Shown here piece after piece: positions 52,101-63,473 of a stretch of 64,000 nucleotides of DNA (its first letter is position 1; each line of letters starts with the position of its first letter). Under the pieces are notes generated by a model. The model ran no database searches and was not told the DNA's origin. It saw nothing but the letters and a program-made list of their open reading frames with translations. Origin of the DNA: Tubiluchus corallicola. Taxonomy: Eukaryota; Priapulida; Priapulimorpha; Priapulimorphida; Tubiluchidae. Both the position numbers and the translations under genes were made by a program. The stretch spans positions 1,010,359-1,074,358 of the forward strand of contig JAQGDQ010000012.1 in the NCBI GenBank assembly GCA_030141605.1. The letters run 5' to 3'.

Positions 52101-55100
52101 AACAAGGACGGGTAGCTAGACTGTCCTCGGCTGCCTTTGTTCCCAGTGCATGACTAAGTACTTGATTAAGGCTAAGTAAACCTAGGAATGTGGCCAGACA
52201 GTCCTGTTCAAGGTTTAAATGAGAGTGATTGAAAGTCAGAAGCTCTGGATCGACACTCTAATGCTCCATCAATGCACCTTTGCCAAACCTACTGAAACTT
52301 TTTGCAGAGGGTGAATTCAGGGCAGGTGGACAGCAGCATTTTTACATGGAAAATCAGTCAGCCATTTGCATACCTCGTGGAGAGAAAATGGAGATGGAGA
52401 TATTATCTTCCACTCAAACCATAAATTATGTGCAGGTATGATGGAACAGGTGTTGTATTGTTATGTTATATATGTATATATACATATGTGTATGTATATA
52501 CATATACATATGCATATACATATACATATTAATATTGGGTGGCACAGAAAAAATGTGCCAGAGTTTGGAGTAGAGTAATATTAGAAGCAAGTACTATACA
52601 AAGTTCAAATTTGATATGACATCATGATATTACAGTACATTACCTTTGGCTGTCAAAGTTACATGTTTATAGTTTTAGTGGTCTTTAAGTTATGGCAGAA
52701 AAACTTTTACATGTTAAAAAGTTAAATGCCGGAATAATGTCAGCCATAATCGTCAACTGATATACAGCCGCTTTGACGTATAAAACACACACTACATGGC
52801 AGCAAAACAGCAAAGAAGTCAACTAGTTTACATCTTGATCTTCACCATAGAACATAAAGCAATGTAAAAGATTTGTTGCCAAGAAAATATGGACTTATCT
52901 TCTATGATATGGTCTCTGGAATTCCCTTAAAGAGAAAGTGTATGATGGTCGCACACAGAGCCGTTTGATGCAAAGGAGCTAAGGCAAATTTTGTTGAGTG
53001 CTGAGACCAAATAATGGAAAGTGAGAAACTGTGTCAGCTGTTTGAAGAAATACCTTTATATAGTTTGCTGTGAAAATGGTGGACACTATAGAGTAGTTGC
53101 TGTAAATTTTAACATAGTGCCATAACATTTTTTTGGGCAATTATTTTTTAACTTGTTGATTTAAAATTTTGTATCTTTTGACAAATCTAAGGGAATGATT
53201 CAAAATTTTTGATGTTTATGCATAAATGTCTGTAACATCAGTGTGGTCATTTTCAAGCCATTCACTTGTTTCCTTATAGCATCGTGATACATACAAAACT
53301 GCGGCACATTTTTTTGTGCCACCTTATACATATATATATATATAGTATGTATAATCTTATAGATAGATAGATAGATAGATATATTCAGGGACTGACTGAT
53401 AAATGTCATCTTGCGTAAGCATTTGGTCAGTACTTTTGCAAAAATGTTTTTAAAATAGTGACTTTGTTCTAGCTGTTACAAGCTCGAGTACATGTAAAAT
53501 TATGAACTACAACTCACGGACTTATATACTTGGTTTCTCACACCTTTTCACTGAACTTCTTTGTTTGTGTGTAAAAAATGTTTATGTGTAAAGTTTGTCA
53601 GAACTCGCTATGGATTTGTTAATATGTATTTTGTTTAGTGTGACATATCCTTCCTATTCTAGCCCTTAAATTTACTTGATTCAGTGACTGTTGAAGTTCT
53701 GTTACGTCATCTGGCTCCTGGTACTTGTGTGTTTTTTGAAGAGCACATCAATCAGAAGCTATTTTGTAATTACAGCCAAACATCGATAAAAGCCCCTTTA
53801 CAATGTCAACCTCACTTAACACCCAAATTTTTAGCAAAACAAAATATCTGTATTTGCATAGATGTGTATGTTATAATGCCAAACTCGCTATAGCAACAAT
53901 TTTTTTGCAGTCTCAAAGTAGGCGATATGAAGCTGTTTGACCGTATTATTATGAAATCGTTTAATTTCTGTTTATTTAGGAAATGACCTCAAAAACACTG
54001 GGAGTTCCCAAGAATAGGCTTACTGTTAAAGTGAAGCGAGTTGGTAATTATTTCAAAAATATGCTTTAATTAGCTTTTGTTTTTGTTCTTATTTATCAGT
54101 AAGCAGAGATCCTTTGAACAGAGATGGAAGTATGTCTCACTAAAGTTTAATTTGCATAGCATGTCTATTTTTTGGTTTGGGGATACTAGTGTGCATCGTT
54201 AATAAAATTGTGTAACATTTTGGTGTAATTATATTACAGTTTAGAAATTTGACAGGTTTTTCTAAATGCTAATTAAATCTGTTTATTTTGTTACTTGCTA
54301 AACACTGCTTGAGCTACATAGCATTGACGAATTTCTACTGGAACTTAACTTTTCAGAACTAATATCATTGCTTTCTGTTAACATTAAACTTAACAAATGA
54401 ATAACAATTGGGAATTTAAAATTTCTTAAGGTGCTGTACTTGCTGTACTCGTGTAACTCAGATGTATCTTTTAAGGTGGTGGTTTTGGAGGAAAGGAGCT
54501 TCAATGTATATTGTGTTCTGGTCCTTGTGCTGTGGCTGCCCATAAGTAAGTTTCTAGCAACCTTCAATGGGAAATAGGAATATCATAACATAATATACCA
54601 TACATAACATAATATGATATAACATATTCTTTATTTTTTATGCCTACAATACAAACATATTGTATTAAACAATTTGAAAATATTGTGAAGAGAGGACAGC
54701 AAGCCGAGCAGATAGTTCATGACAACAGATAAGATGACCAGAATATGAAGTGATAAATCTCAATATCAGAAGTGCATCAAAAACAAATTTAATAGACAAG
54801 TTCAGACATATTAATAGGTTAAATGATGATAACTGACTAAAATCAACTTAAAATATATAATTGTAAATTGCATTTATAAATGTGAAATAAAAAAGGGAGA
54901 TTTAGTACTAATGTTAAGAGTACAAAAATATAACTGAAAGTCAACTATTATATATGTGTGTGTATAGCAGGTTGCACCTGTAGTTGTGGAAAAAAACAGG
55001 CAGTTATAACTTAAGAGAAGCGTAATTGCAGATGTCCTTCTTGGAGTATCAAATTACTAGAGTTAATAGACTGCCAAGCAAGCATAAATAAACCTATGAT

Positions 55101-58100
55101 AAATAAGTAAACAAGAGGCAATAATTGGAACTAAAAATATATATATTTTTAACAGAAAATTATCGAGAGTTGAAGTGATTTCATGCGCATACATGAAGTT
55201 AAGACAAGGCAATGTCATCAGGGCATAAATTAAAATACAATGAGAAGACCTGCTAAACACATTAGTATTATAATAACATATTAAGAAAAGTAATTTTTGA
55301 TAAGGTCTTATTATAGTGTTTGTAAGGTTTATACTTGGAGAATTAACTATTGCATATGTATAATGTCCATCCTTGGTTAGTGTATTCTTTTACATTTCTG
55401 TTTTAACATTTCTAAATAAAATTTAAGTTGTGCATTTAGCTTAATTTTGTATAAGTAAAATGCTATGATACCATTTGCTGAAATAATCGGTTAGTTCGCT
55501 TTTTAACTTATCCCTACTAATTTAACGTGTTGCTGGATACTTGATGAGAATGTTACATGTCGTCGTAATAATGCATAAGCTCACATCTTGTCACATTCAT
55601 TTGCACATCTAAGTGCTGTGAACCTCTTGGTATCTAAGCTTTAAAGACGTTTGTTACGCCGTGACATTGTCGTCGTTCATGTGATACACTTTTTGAGTAT
55701 TAATCTATTAACTATAGGTTTATATGTGATAACTTTATGTGATGTCTCGATAGAGCGCTGCAGAAAAATTGCAAAAAATAATGGTGCATGTCATTGGTGA
55801 GATGAGGTCTGGCAACATTATGATCTTAACTTAAGCAACTGCATAGTTTAGTACATTATACTCTGCAGGCCTTTGTGGAAGTCTCTGCTGTACTGAGTAC
55901 TATTCTAGTTTGAAAACTGACCATAACTCGATTTGTAGAGCAGTTAGAATGTTGAAATTTGGCACAAGGTGCGAGTCACCGAATTGTTTGGACTAGTTTC
56001 ATCAAACCTTACATTCTTTGTAGGTAATATACTATGTATCATTTGATTTCTCGGTGTTACAGACTTCAACGTCCAGTTCGCTGCGTATTCAGTCGAGATG
56101 ATGATTTCGTAGTTACAGGTGGTCGACACAAGGCACTTTACAAATACAAGGTAAACACCAATATTGCATTTTTCAATGGAGAGCTAGCAATGTGCTTGAT
56201 CAAAAATATGATTTTCCATCTTAATTATTGAACAAATTTCTGTTATTTCATGGAGACAATTTTATTAGCCTTCAAATTTTAAGTTACCGAAGGACAATAA
56301 CTTTATATTGATTAATAACGATCTACTAAGCAAATTAATGTACGCTTTATATTCAAGCTCAGAGCATTATTGTAAGATACATTTGCACATTGGTTGACTG
56401 TGAATTTACTCGATCTTGTTGATTGTAATTGTGCTTTTACTGTGTATTTTTCCTGTTAGATTGGTTTTGATGGCACTGGAAAAGTGCAGGTACTTGATGT
56501 TAAGATATACCTGAACTCTGGGTATTCACGGGATGTATCACCCGAGGTATGCTGTTAAGTAGGCATTTCTAATACATTCTGAAAATTATCTTTGCAGAGC
56601 TAAATGTTGTACACATTAGGGATAAAAACATTCACTATGTATTCCAAAAAAACAATCCTGCCAGCTAACAGTCCTGTTAATTCACTAGTAATTTGGTTAT
56701 TCTGCACATATGTAATCATCCTTATGACTTCAAAGAGCTTAGAGTTTGATATGGGAACATTTCAAAAAAGTTCCTTCAAACACTGTAGAATGTTCATTTT
56801 ACAAAAAATTAAATTGTCAAAGTTCACCAGCTCTATGTTAAACCATTTGCACACACAGTTCATTTCAAGTTCATAGTGCAAACATGGGTGTAGGTAAATT
56901 TATCTTTCCGGATTAGCAGAGGTATGGCTCAATAATTAACATAGTTCAGTCGAGACAAATGTGTGGGTTTGCATAAATTTACCATTCCAGCTCAATAATT
57001 GCCATACACAGTGATACAGTGTCTGCTGGCTAGCGTTTTTTGTTTGTCTATTTCTACTTGTGGGCTACTGCGATGATTGTGGAAGGAAATTTGGATCCCA
57101 GCGTAGAATATTCCTTTATTCGAATAATTTTTCCTGGAACATTTGAATAATAAATTACGCGAAATACCCCCCCCCCTTTAATACACACATACACGGAATT
57201 GTGACAGTGTTCGGGGCTATCGCCAAGAGCCCATCAGTGTTTTGTTTTATTTCGTGCTTTTTGTGAGACTACCCAAACACAGCAAGATAATTTTAAAAAT
57301 TCTATTTCTTCAAAAAAAGCTGTTATTAAGATATTTTCTTTTTTACCTTAAATAGTAAATTTAAGAATGTAATTAGAATACATACCTACAGATGTGCAAA
57401 ATTTGGATAACTAGTAATTGTACTCTATTCTTATTCCTTTGTTTTTGTGATAGAAAACAACTCACAATAATATTGGTGCTCTTATGCAATTGATCTGTTG
57501 CTATGACAATTACCAGCCAGCTGCTGGTTCTTGCAAAAATGTGTAACATCGCTTGGGCTTGGCTTATAAGTAGAATGATTGACTGAGAATGCCTGTAAAT
57601 TTTGTTTCGAAATCGAAGAACTATATTTAGCTTATTAGACTACAATGCAATGTATGTGTTGTTACTTAAAATTTTATATTTTATTTTAGCTGATGCAACA
57701 TGTTCTTTTTGCGGTTGATGGCTGCTATAAGATTCCAAATTTACGTTTCTACGCTGCTTGTTGTAAGACAAACTTGGCTTCAGCTACACCTCTACGTGCT
57801 GCTGGGTATCCCCAGTCAACTCTTTTCATTGAGCACTGTATGCAAGAAGTAGCCAGGAAACTTGCTTTACCAAACTTACAGGTATGAGTGAAATATCTAG
57901 AAATTAATGTTGCCTTGTTTAAATTTTGTGCCTGATCTCACAGATCTCAATGAATTGAAAGAATCTACCATTTTCTTCATTGGCAAGTCAATATATATTA
58001 GCTAGAAATTGGCATTTTGTTTAATCGGCTGATCAAAGTCAGTTAAGTTAAGAACATGTCGAGAGATCACAAGTTCGCTGAGTGCTCTGATTTGGTGTTG

Positions 58101-61100
58101 CCTTTAGGCAAGGTGGTTACTGTTCACACAAAACTATCTATAAGCTGGCTTCACAGGAAAAAGGTAAGGTGCCCTGAGACAAGAAAAGATCTTGCCAGTT
58201 TGCTAAGCTATGAATGCTGTTTTTTGTGTTTGTTGGGCATCTGCATTCCCAGGGAGTTGAAAATGTGTATGAATAAACAGGACCTTAATGGATAAAGTTG
58301 TAGTCACGGAAATTTTGATATGAAGCAAGGCTGTAAAGTGTGTTTTTGTATTTGACTTGTCTTTTTGTTTTGGTCTTTGTCTTTGCCCATGCTTTGGTCT
58401 TTGTACTTGACAAGTCATTGTACTTCACATGATTTTGTCTTTATTGAATTGTTCTTATCCTTATTTTCAGTTATATTCTTTCACTCACCTTCAGTTTTAT
58501 CTTTATCTTATTGTTAATGCATATTAATATTCAGTTGTTTGTAATGTCTGTAGTGCCATTTTAGAAATTATTGCATTTTGAGTACTTATAAATAAGCTTA
58601 CATTATTGCGTGTTTAACAAGGTTCGTGGTGTTAACTTGTTTCATTGTGGAGATACTACCTGGTGGAATATGCCAATAACAGATGAAAATTGTCAGAACT
58701 GCTTTGATGAATGTGTAAAAATCAGTGATTACCATAACAGACAAGCTGCAGTGGATGCATTCAACAAGTAAGAGATGAACTTGGTCTTCATAAACTGTCT
58801 GCTTTTAAATTGCCAATTGTCATAATTGTTTAATTATTAAAACACTTTTTTCATAGTAACGTTTAGATTATTGTGATATAATAATGTTTTAGTAATATTA
58901 GTGTTATAATAATAACAATGTTAGCATTACAAAAATTATGTTATAATGCATCACCATTCAGTTTTTAGCAATATGTTCAAAGCCTGAAAAGCCAATGATT
59001 TATGGTGAATTTAGCCAACGAAAGTGTGTATAGTGTTATGCACCAATGCTTGAGTCTTGTATATTAAGTAATAAATATCTGGAAGACTGGAACCGAACAT
59101 TTTACAAGTTATACTTTAGTTTCAACTCTTACCTTCAGAAAATAATTTTCAGGCTTAATCTTGTTCCTTAAACTCTTCTGAAATCCTTATTGAAGCTAAA
59201 ACACATTATGCCTCTTTGCCTTTGTTTGATGTTTTTATAAACCGTTTTCACAGATTGATTGCAGGTGTAATTGAGACAAAATAGTGAATAAATGATAGGT
59301 GAAAAAATTATAACACAGATAGTAAAATAAAATCGCGGGGACAAATGATTTTTAATGACAGTAAGTAAAAATAATCTTATTTAAGTGTACATCCAGTTAA
59401 CAGCATAATTTTGTCTTGACGTAAGATTAGATTTGGGTTGCTTGGATGCAGTCAAATACCCTTCACTATGGAGAGAATAATTATAATTCTATTTATAATT
59501 ATATTTTATCTAATATTAATTACGGTTTTGATCTGTTTTTTATATTGATTATTCAGTATTTTTTACTTCTTGATAATATTGTAAACTGTATAAAGAAGAG
59601 CCTCATTTTTGCGAATTCTGCAAATAATGAAAGAATTCTTAATTAAAGATATAAATGCAATCACAATTTTGCATTTTCCTCCAAATTTTTTTCCCAAGTT
59701 ATTGCATTAAGTATGGTTTGTGACTTTTTACAATGTGAAAATTTAAGACAGTGAACTTACAGTGAAGACACTATGTTGTTGAAATTAAGGAAAATTCTGG
59801 GATTTTTTTAGGAATTCGCGTTGGAAAAAACGTGGGTTGTGTCTCCTTCCTGTGAGGTTCGGCATTCCATTTTTCATGAAGGCAGCGTGTCAGGCTTCTG
59901 CTCTTGTTCATGTTTACACAGATGGCTCTGTGATGTTGACATTTGGGGGGATTGAACTTGGGCAGGGTATACATATAAAAATGTTACAGGTGAATCAATC
60001 CTAGCTAATTTATTTATTCACCATTGTAAAACTGTTGAGTTTTATATCTGCTTCAAATAATGTGAGCTCGCTTGCTAATGTGCCTATTAGTTTTTTACTA
60101 TTTTATTTACCCAAACAAGACAGCAAGTTGGCCAGTTTTGTGTTTAATAGGACCTGGTTAACCCTTTCAAGAATAAACACTTCTAAATAAATTTACATAA
60201 CTAATTAACAGAGATTACTGTGGTGGTAGACATACTTTTATCAATGAAATTTCTGGATTTAGTCAAATTCTGCTGTAAACTGATGTTAACACAATACGTT
60301 TAAATGATACCAGCAGCAGATTTGGCAGATTTTTATTTAGGCTGTCAAGCGCTATTAGTAAAAAAGTATGACTGTATAAAAGAAAACTAACTACATCCGT
60401 TTTGCTTCGTATTTCACATTACATTTATAATAGTTGAAGGGCTTTTTCAATTTAGGTTGCAAGTCGTGCTCTTGAAATTCCCATTGAAATGATTCACCTT
60501 TCGGTTAATAGCACCGATAAGATTGCAAACAGCTCAGCATCATCTGGTAGCAGCACAACTGACCTTTGTGGACCGGCTGTCCTGAAAGCTTGCTTGACTA
60601 TAGCAGACAGGTTGAAGCCTTACAAGATAGCTAAACCTAATGACAGCTGGGCACAGTGGGTAAGATTTGCATTTGTAATTGCATGTAAGTGAACATGTAA
60701 ATTAGGAAGCCTGGAAAGATTTTCTCTAAGCAAGTCCTTCTGCTTTCCTGACAACTTAGCTAACTATTTTACCATGCAGAAATTTTTTATTTCTCAGACA
60801 CAAAAATTTATTCTGGCCCACCAGAAAACTTTCTTATGCAATTTGATTTGTGTAACACAGCATTTTTCATTATTAGAAAAATTGTCATTAAATTAACATG
60901 TTATTTTAGGTAAAAGCTGCATATTTTGACAGAGTTAATCTCTCTGCTACCGGATTTCATGCACCCGAGTGTGGCGAATATAACTGGAAGACTAAGGAGG
61001 GTTATGGTAATATTTACCTGTCATATGGTGCAGCTTGCAGTGAAGTAGAGATTGATGTACTAACTGGTGATCACGTCCTTCTTAGGACTGATATTGTAAT

Positions 61101-62290
61101 GGATGTTGGTCAGAGTCTGAATCCAGCTATAGACATAGGACAGATCGAAGGAGGATTTCTACAAGTAAGGGAAGATAGTAAATAAACATGACAGAAAGGC
61201 AAAATGTGTTTTTTCGCTTACTTGCTGTATGCTAACTTTTTGATCAGCCCTAGCCCGCTGTCTCAGGTTATTAAACATTAATCTAACCATGCAGTGTCCC
61301 CTCTGGGATTGTAAGCATGTAACAGTTCTTTGTAATTTCTTGTAATATGACCCTACATCTGGCTTTTGCATGTCATTATATTTAGGTAATAAATCATTAA
61401 AAAAGACAAGTCTTATTCAAAAGAAACATTAAAAAAAATGATTTTTTATAATTAAACTTATTTGAACATTTCCGATTTTATGCCCACTGAAATTACAGAG
61501 AATGATTTTGTAAAGATATACGCTTACAATATTTTATAATAATGTTTCATAAAAGAAAAGTTAATAATTTTACCTTTACCTGTCAAAAACAGTAATGGCA
61601 TTTTATGTGTTTCGTGTCGTGTTTTTCATTTTAGTAAAGTTGAAATTATAAACTTCTTTTAATCTAGGGCTATGGATATGTTACATTGGAGGAGATACGA
61701 TGGACTGAAGATGGTGTGCCAATTACTCGTAATCCCGGAACTTACAAAATTCCTGGCTTTAATGATATGCCAGTAGAATTTAATGTTGCCTTGTTAAGGA
61801 ATGCTAGTAATCCTAAAGCTATCTATTCTTCTAAGGTTTGTAAATGTTTCAAAATTACAACGTTGAGAAAGTCACTGAAATCCATTATTAACTGAATATT
61901 AATGAAGAGAGCAAAAGCTATTTGGATTTCCAAGTAATGATATTTATATACTGCAATTATATGAAAAGCTGCTATTGCAAAAATTGACATTTGTATTGAC
62001 ACTAAAGTTGTATGATGATATATCCACAGTTATGCATTTTAGGGTGCCAACCAACTTTTGTCTGCTAGAAAAGATCACGTTTGGCAATATGTTGATTTAT
62101 TGATGACTCATACTGTTTTCAGGGTATAGGAGAACCTCCACTGTTACTGGGTTCATCTGCATTCTTTGCCATAAGGGACGCCACGTTTTGCGCAAGGAAG
62201 GATGCAGGTTGCAAAGACGACATCAGTTTTCATCCCCCGGCAACTGCTGAGAAAATATGCATTTCATGCGGCACGAATTTGAAAGTTTAA
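39791..62290 (+). CDS. XDH/AOX-family molybdo-flavoenzyme, gene C (complete, 26 exons, 1313 aa)
   Basis: Exons: 39791-39838, 41668-41725, 42023-42231, 42846-43130, 44154-44231, 45720-45858, 46894-47058, 47421-47497, 47825-48031, 48407-48591, 49035-49200, 49411-49594, 50786-51081, 51730-51826, 52308-52435, 53980-54043, 54476-54545, 56063-56150, 56460-56546, 57690-57881, 58622-58767, 59812-59989, 60456-60659, 60910-61164, 61668-61835, 62123-62290. They sum to 3942 nt including TAA. Each exon has the length and phase of its gene B counterpart except exon 4 (+9 nt). The start [16 protein letters not shown] matches the family. An acceptor-like tttttgtag ends at 39773, 17 nt before the ATG, so a 5' untranslated exon may lie upstream (inference). 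Domain order is Fe-S, FAD, Mo. The active site departs further from XDH than B: Phe914 is Ala915, Arg880 is His881, Thr1010 is Phe1011. Substrate unknown. Acceptors of exons 9 (ctgaag), 17 (tttaag) and 21 (aacaag) are weak but fixed by alignment to B. Confidence 0.93.
39839..41667 (+). other. Gene C intron 1, possible hAT-like ends
   Basis: 1829 bp without coding content. Two places, 40050-40075 (aataatcgaataatcagccctg) and 41500-41532 (gaataatcaattattcatgc then acgtccctg), look like CCCTG-terminated transposon ends in the same orientation, but no matching opposite end was found. Confidence 0.3.
45120..45635 (+). repeat. Dispersed repeat, copy 2 (gene C intron 5)
   Basis: About 515 bp, the counterpart of 3868-4335. 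It is sense relative to gene C, whereas copy 1 is antisense relative to gene A, although both sit in intron 5. That argues for separate insertions rather than inheritance through gene duplication. Confidence 0.6.
45720..49200 (+). other. Gene C exons 6-11: FAD-binding domain
   Basis: Landmarks are [57 protein letters not shown] and YGGIGSTT. The NAD-linked Tyr of XDH FFxxYR is Arg here. This domain is visibly more diverged from gene B than the Fe-S domains are. Confidence 0.85.
46218..46752. mobile_element. hAT MITE (535 bp) in gene C intron 6
   Basis: The left end is CAGTGGTTCCCAACCTTTTG; the reverse complement of the right end is CATGGGTTCCCAACCTTGGG. A perfect 8-bp target duplication TACTAGTG lies at 46210-46217 and 46753-46760. 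No transposase frame is convincing. The good duplication suggests a fairly recent insertion. Confidence 0.88.
49994..50164 (+). pseudogene. Possible transposase or zinc-finger relic in gene C intron 12
   Basis: An open frame beginning [20 protein letters not shown] and containing [10 protein letters not shown] and [14 protein letters not shown]. The spacing of Cys/His and the GNILKHFK words resemble BED-type fingers of DNA transposons, but one ligand is absent and similarity is too weak to name a family. It could be chance. Confidence 0.25.
50505..50590. repeat. Degenerate (TAGATG)n repeat, gene C intron 12
   Basis: Repeated GTAGATG and GATGATACAT words form a low-complexity tract. Confidence 0.7.
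52465..52530. repeat. TATACA-type microsatellite left of the mariner relic
   Basis: Alternating TATATA, CATATA and GTATGT words. Confidence 0.85.
52536..53326. mobile_element. Tc1/mariner-like element relic (about 790 bp) in gene C intron 15
   Basis: Inverted ends: GGGTGGCACAGAAAAAATGT then GCC at 52537, and at the other end the reverse complement of 53296-53323, which reads AGGTGGCACAAAAAAATGTG then CC. TA-rich microsatellites flank both sides. The plus-strand interior near 52930-53010 reads [11 protein letters not shown] and, one frame off, [16 protein letters not shown], like the C-terminus of Tc1/mariner transposases. Exact ends are uncertain by a few bases. Confidence 0.6.
53327..53383. 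repeat. (TA)n and (GATA)n microsatellite right of the mariner relic
   Basis: A TA run followed by about six GATA units (ATAGATAGATAGATAGATAG). Confidence 0.9.
54546..56062 (+). other. Gene C intron 17
   Basis: 1517 bp. It begins with short CATAACATAATA-type repeats (54580-54625) and a TTCTTTATTT-rich segment that may be an antisense LINE tail. Nothing else is recognisable. Confidence 0.4.
56547..57689 (+). other. Gene C intron 19, no recognised content
   Basis: 1143 bp of AT-rich DNA with a C11 run near 57166. No coding or repeat element supported. Confidence 0.5.
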
Positions 62291-62859
62291 AAATTAGTTA
62301 AGTGACTTGGTATCGTGCAAAATTATCTTTTGCTTTTTCTTTGGGAACATAATTGAAAAGCTTTGACTAATATGTTGTTTTATGTAATAGTTTGATAATT
62401 TAGTACATATTCAGAAACTGCAAAAATTTAGTTTTGGCTAGTATAAAGCTAAATACTGACAATAGGAATTCATCTGAAAAAAGGATGTGAATAGTGTGAC
62501 TGTGTTGACTTCTGTTCGTATTTCCATTAGGTGCAGCACGGAGACTTATTTTAGTAAGCATTCATGTGTTAAGTTTTAAGACCAAATTCTTATAGATTTC
62601 ATTTGCTGATTTGCATTCATAAACTTTTAACTTTACAACCATTTATTAGTCAGCTGAATCTGTCGTATCAGATCCTATTTTTGCTTTGATACCATGCTGT
62701 AAAGTAGATCGGTTACAAAGTATGTATGACAAGTGGTTATAACGAAGTAGCTAGTGCTGAATAGGGCCTAGTAATGCACAATAGCTTGTTAATTAATAGC
62801 ATGTTAAACTTTGTTCAGTTTTAATTGTTACACTATACATCTTTAAAAGTAGTAGCATG

Positions 62860-62865
62860 AATAAA
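62860..62865 (+). promoter_or_regulatory. Candidate poly(A) signal of gene C
   Basis: The first AATAAA noted downstream of the gene C stop lies about 570 nt after the TAA. Further A-rich matches occur near 63160 and 63868. Without transcript data the used site is not known. Confidence 0.3.
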
Positions 62866-63458
62866 ATAAAAAATAGGTTAGTTTTGCATTTTTAGCAGAT
62901 TATTTTTTACACCTTTTTTATTGCGATAAGAGGGCTAGTTTAAAAAGTGAAATGTATTTCTTTATCATTATTAGTCTGCTGAATTTATTGTTGTGATTCA
63001 TAGCAAGAGAAAGTTTATTTTTAAATGTTTTATGAAATTATATATAGTATATGCAAACTAGGAGATTGTTATTTAGTTTTCTTTGTGACAAGATGTACCA
63101 TTAAATACTTATTTTTACAATTGTTAAAAAATCAGACACATGAATAGTTATTTATCAGCTAATAAAATAAATAAGACAACTGTTACTAATGATTGTGTGT
63201 TTATGAATTTCAGCCAGTTAAGATGACCTACAAAACTGTGGTTTTTATCCTTTCAATTAATACTGGTAACAATACTGATGACAGTTATGTGCAAATCTGT
63301 ACATGTATACTTGATTATTCATTTCTGTTCAACTAAAATGAACTGCATTGCAGTTGTCATGGAAACGAGATTCAGTGAACTGCAAAATATCATTAATTTT
63401 GATAATGTGCAAGATATTTCAGGCATTGATCTGATGCACTGCAACTTCCACTGCTCTG

Positions 63459-63473
63459 GTTACCATAGCAACA
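63459..63473. promoter_or_regulatory. X-box-like (RFX) motif
   Basis: GGTTACCATAGCAAC fits the RFX X-box pattern RGYNRCC-(1-3)-RGNAAC. A weaker relative, GTTGTCATGGAAACG, lies at 63353-63367. Such motifs mark promoters of ciliary genes in animals, so a further gene may begin to the right. A chance match is possible. Confidence 0.3.

Larger units (their letters stand above)
49411..62290 (+). other. Gene C exons 12-26: molybdopterin domain with altered pocket
   Basis: Landmarks are [34 protein letters not shown] with Gln768 (bovine 767), GGGFGGKE with Glu803 (802), PLRAAGYPQ with Arg913 (912), PFFMKA with Phe1010 (1009), and GIGEPP with Glu1262 (1261). Changed positions are His881 (Arg880), Ala915 (Phe914) and Phe1011 (Thr1010). 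Phe914 and Phe1009 sandwich the substrate ring in bovine XDH, so Ala915 opens one wall while Phe1011 adds bulk elsewhere. Confidence 0.88.
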
